Assembly: GCA_028829895.1 (NCBI GenBank)
Contig: CM054182.1
Span: 87,531,546 to 87,595,545 of the forward strand
Source of the DNA: Sinotaia quadrata
Lineage: Eukaryota; Mollusca; Gastropoda; Architaenioglossa; Viviparidae
Length of the DNA: 64,000 nt
Reading direction: 5' to 3'
In this document: in pieces, positions 40,801 through 45,216 of the stretch
Layout of the letters: each line of letters begins with the position of its first letter
Position numbering within the stretch: position 1 is the stretch's first letter
Position numbers and translations under genes: made by a program
The notes under the pieces: generated by a model
Told to the model about the DNA's origin: nothing
Seen by the model: the letters and a program-made list of their open reading frames with translations, nothing else
Databases searched by the model: none

Positions 40801-43800
40801 TTTTTATATTAGATAACACAGTTTTATATCCTCTTAACTAGAAGCATAGTAGAAGTCAGTCTATTTATAGCAGTCAAGGAATCGAGTGGTTGCAATGAGA
40901 GTGTAGCGTTACCAAGCAATGCTATCAACTGCTCTCTGGAATACAGTACTCATTCAATAAGAGATCTCTCCCCTCCCCATCTCTCTCTGTCTCACACACA
41001 CACACACACTTTCTCTCTCTCACACACACGCACACACTTTCTCTCTCTCACACACATGCACACACTTTCTCTCTCTCACACACGCACACACTTTCTCTCT
41101 CTTTAGCAAGATGCTAGAGCCATTCAGATTTGTTGATCTATAGTGTTGTATATTGTTTCAAAAAACCAAAATTAAATAAACTAAAGAGAGATAAAATTTT
41201 AAATACATTACTTTTAAAGAAACTTTCAAACTAGTAGATCTCTGACTAATGTAGAAATGACCTGAAGGTCAGTTTAATGTCTCTGATACAAGTGATCAGC
41301 TAAAAGGAAAAACCCCAAATAACTAGAATTTAAAATGAAGGCAGACTTATTTAAATTTAATAAATTAAAATCTTATTATTGTAATGTCTCCCAGGGAGGA
41401 ATAACTTATGTGGAAATTTAACTTTGGAATGAAAAGAAATCACTGTGCATCAAAAGAATTTTGTGTTACAATTTTTTCATATAATAAATTCATTGCAGTT
41501 TTATACTAAGTTTAATGACTTTATACATTTAATCTCATTCTAAAAATGCACAATTCAGTTAAAAATGTAAAATACCATCTAAGTGTCAGGTTTTCTGATG
41601 CAGATCCTATTTGATAGTTTTGCAAACTGTATGCAACTTTAACAACGATTACCTGTCATTTTCCCAGGTGCTGTTCCCGGCTTTTGTTCCGACTGAATAG
41701 AACTGCTAGCTCCAGACACTGGTTTGACAGGTTTACGCTTTAGGTTGCTCCCACGTGCACTGCTGGGGGGACTGATAAGCGTGTCACTGCATGTAGGGGA
41801 TGCTACTCTTTGTGGTGAATCCTGAGCTGCAGTGCGTGGTGTGGTACTGTTAGAGCTGCCAGGTCGGGGTGTTGTGGGTTTATTGGTTTTCAGGATACTT
41901 TTCTTTTTTAGGTTGTCACTGAATAGATTTGCATCCATATCATCTAAACCCTGTTATTAATAACATTCATATCATCAAAAATTATCACTAATAGTATACA
42001 CATTATCTAAAATCTGTTGTCACACAGTGGTCACCATTCACATCACTACTAAAATGTGACCAAATGCTGAAGTTTATATATTTTGATACATTTGTATCAA
42101 TAATCTGCATGACTACCAATGATTATATTATACTGAATTAGTTCCACTTTTTCAAATGAAACTCTTTCTCATATGTACATGTTCACAACAAACCACGATT
42201 GTTAAAGGATTATTACTTTGCAAGAGAACACATGATTAGGCCATTTTATGTACCCCTTGATCTCCTCCCTCATCCATATGCAAAAGTCAGCAAACATCAA
42301 TTTCCCCTCTCCATGCATCTGTACTAAATGAATTACCCATTTTTATTCATCATGCCCCTCTCTAAAATACTATTACAGTAATGCTACCTAACAAAACTCC
42401 AGCGTCTTTCCCAACTTCATGAGTTCGAGTTAAAAGGCCAATACTGTATCCTCTATTTCATGACAAAAGTTAATTTTGCATCTTTCTCCAGTTCATATGT
42501 CAAAAGTAAAGTTTGTACCTTTCACCATTTCATAAGCATAGGTTAATTTTTAAAAATCTCATTTCATTTTTAAAAATATCATTTCATTAAAAATCTCATT
42601 TCAGTTTTAAAAATTTCATTTCAAGACCATATGTATTAAATACTATTATATTTTAAATACATGGGAATTCACACCCAAATAAACAAACAAATAATGAGTT
42701 TTGTAAATCACTCATATTTAAAATCTCATGGGACCAAAAGAAACAAATTTTACGCACAGCTATGGACTTTGCAATTGTGCCTACATCAGCTTCTGAGATA
42801 TCTGACTCCTTGTCATCCACAGTCATGACTTTAAGGCTGTTGTAGTAACTTGCATCTGTTGCACTAAAGAATACAAACAATACTTAAGTGTAGGTACATT
42901 AAAATGTGAGTTATAAATCAAAACAATTTTATGTAAGCAGGAAATGTTAGTTTAATTTTAACATATAATATTACATTTCTGATTGCAAAACGTGCAGACT
43001 CATTTTATTATATCTTCTCTTGCAAGAACAAACTGAGTCAAAATAGTTTTTCAAAATTAAAATTTACATACTATGTCTATCTGACTGAGGGTTTCACATC
43101 TGCTTCCAATGTGGCAGATTTTGCACATGGGCACAAGTACTTAAAGATGATACAGATTTTGCACGTGGGCATAAATACCTAAAGATGAATTTTACTTCTA
43201 AAGACAATTTTTTTCTTACAATGACATATTTTATATATTGGCATGATTACCTAAAGACAAATTTTACTTCTTACAATGACATATTTTATATATTGGCATG
43301 ATTACCTAAAGACAAATTTTACTTCTTACAATGACATATTTTGTATATTGGCATGATTACCTAAAGACAAATTTTACTTCTTACAATGACAGATTTTGCG
43401 CATGGGCATGAGTACCATCTAAAGATGAATTTTACTTCTTACAATGTGGCAGATTTTGCATATTGGCATAAATACCTTAAGATGAATTTTACTTCTTACA
43501 ATGTAGCAGATTTTGCAAATTGCATGAGTACCTAAAGATGAATTTTACTTCTTACAATCTGTCAGATTTTGCATATGGGCATGAGTACTTAAAGATGAAT
43601 TTTACTTCTTACAATGTGACAGATTTTGCACATGGGCATAAGTACATGAAGATGAATTTTGCTTCTTACAATGTGACAGATTTTGCACATGGGCATAAGT
43701 ACATGAAGATGAATTTCACTTTTTACAATGAGAAATGTCCATGGTTTAGGTTATGGTTTTAGTATTTGCTAATGCGTTAGGACTAGGATTTTGAAGTAGA

Positions 43801-45179
43801 ATGACTATGGCTGAAAACCTAATATTCCTGAATTTTAATTGCTGAATGTGCACAGTTTTCTAGTCCTTTACTTTAAATGACAAAGTAGACACAGATGACC
43901 ATGATAAGCCATCTAAAAGTTTGTGACCAGAGTTAGCCTCAAACCCCAGTTGTCCTAAATGAGAGGCAATTACTCTATGAGCTAAGAAATGGACAAGATT
44001 CATCCCCCCCCCCCCCAGTCACCTGATCAAGAAGCCAGTGTCCTACATTTCAACAAGTGTGTCACCACCTGCCTCCATGGATGTGGTTTGTAGTAAATTG
44101 CTGATGATGTAATTCTTACTTTGTCTAAATCCACCTTACCCAACCACTGTACATCAATCTGTCCATCCATCCATCCATTAGTCAGTCTGCTATCTCTACT
44201 ATGTTTCTCAGTTGGCATTCCCCAGGCAAAAGTAATAATCTTATTGTCTTAATATAGGAAAGCAATAAGAATTTTACTTACTTAATTTTACCACGAGTAG
44301 AAGCACGTGCCTAGGAAAAAGAAAGAGAATTTAAAAAATAAATAAAATAAAATAGATTGCTGACTTTTTTAAAATTCACAAAATAATACACTGAACTGGA
44401 ATTATTATTTTTTGAAGGAATATGTGTGTTATTTTGGCTTTATCAATGCTTGACTGAGGAAAATATATAAATTTGTTTGGCCTGAAGACAGACTGCTAAT
44501 ATTTACTGACAAAGTTTCAATTTTTAGAATAGAATAGAATATATTTATGAGGGTTATCAGTTCATATACACAATTGTCTTTTCCTTTTAAAAGAAATCAA
44601 AGTGGATTTTTTAGTAAAGCTTTATAACTTCTTTTTACAATGAACTGGAGGGAAAACTAGGCAATGACAATATAGGATCAGTAATTCTTTTGTAATTAAT
44701 AATTTTAATAATGGCAATGACATTTCTTGAATTAAGAAGTGAGTGAATACAAGAATTGAAAAACTATGTTATCAACCCAAATCTAGAAGTACAAAGTCAC
44801 AATAGATGCCCAAATCTAGAACTATAAAGACAAAAAAAAAATTGAGATCTTACCTGTGATGATTTCTTCTGAGGCAAATCCTCTGTAAATAAATAAATAT
44901 GTAACATAGTTAAATATAAATCAATACATGTACTACTGAAATATTTTATTCATTTCAACAAAATAAAGACATCTAAAATATAACAAATATAACAATTAAG
45001 CCAGAGCAGCAAGAAAGTAACATAACCACATCTGAACAATTTTAAATAAAGTATTTTTTTAAAATTCGCCACTTGCACACACTATAAATATACAAAACCA
45101 ATATGCAAAACTAAACAAACAAAACCAAACAAATACAGAATTTTATAAAATCAAGACTATTCCATTCTAATTACTTCAA

Positions 45180-45216
<37 letters not shown>
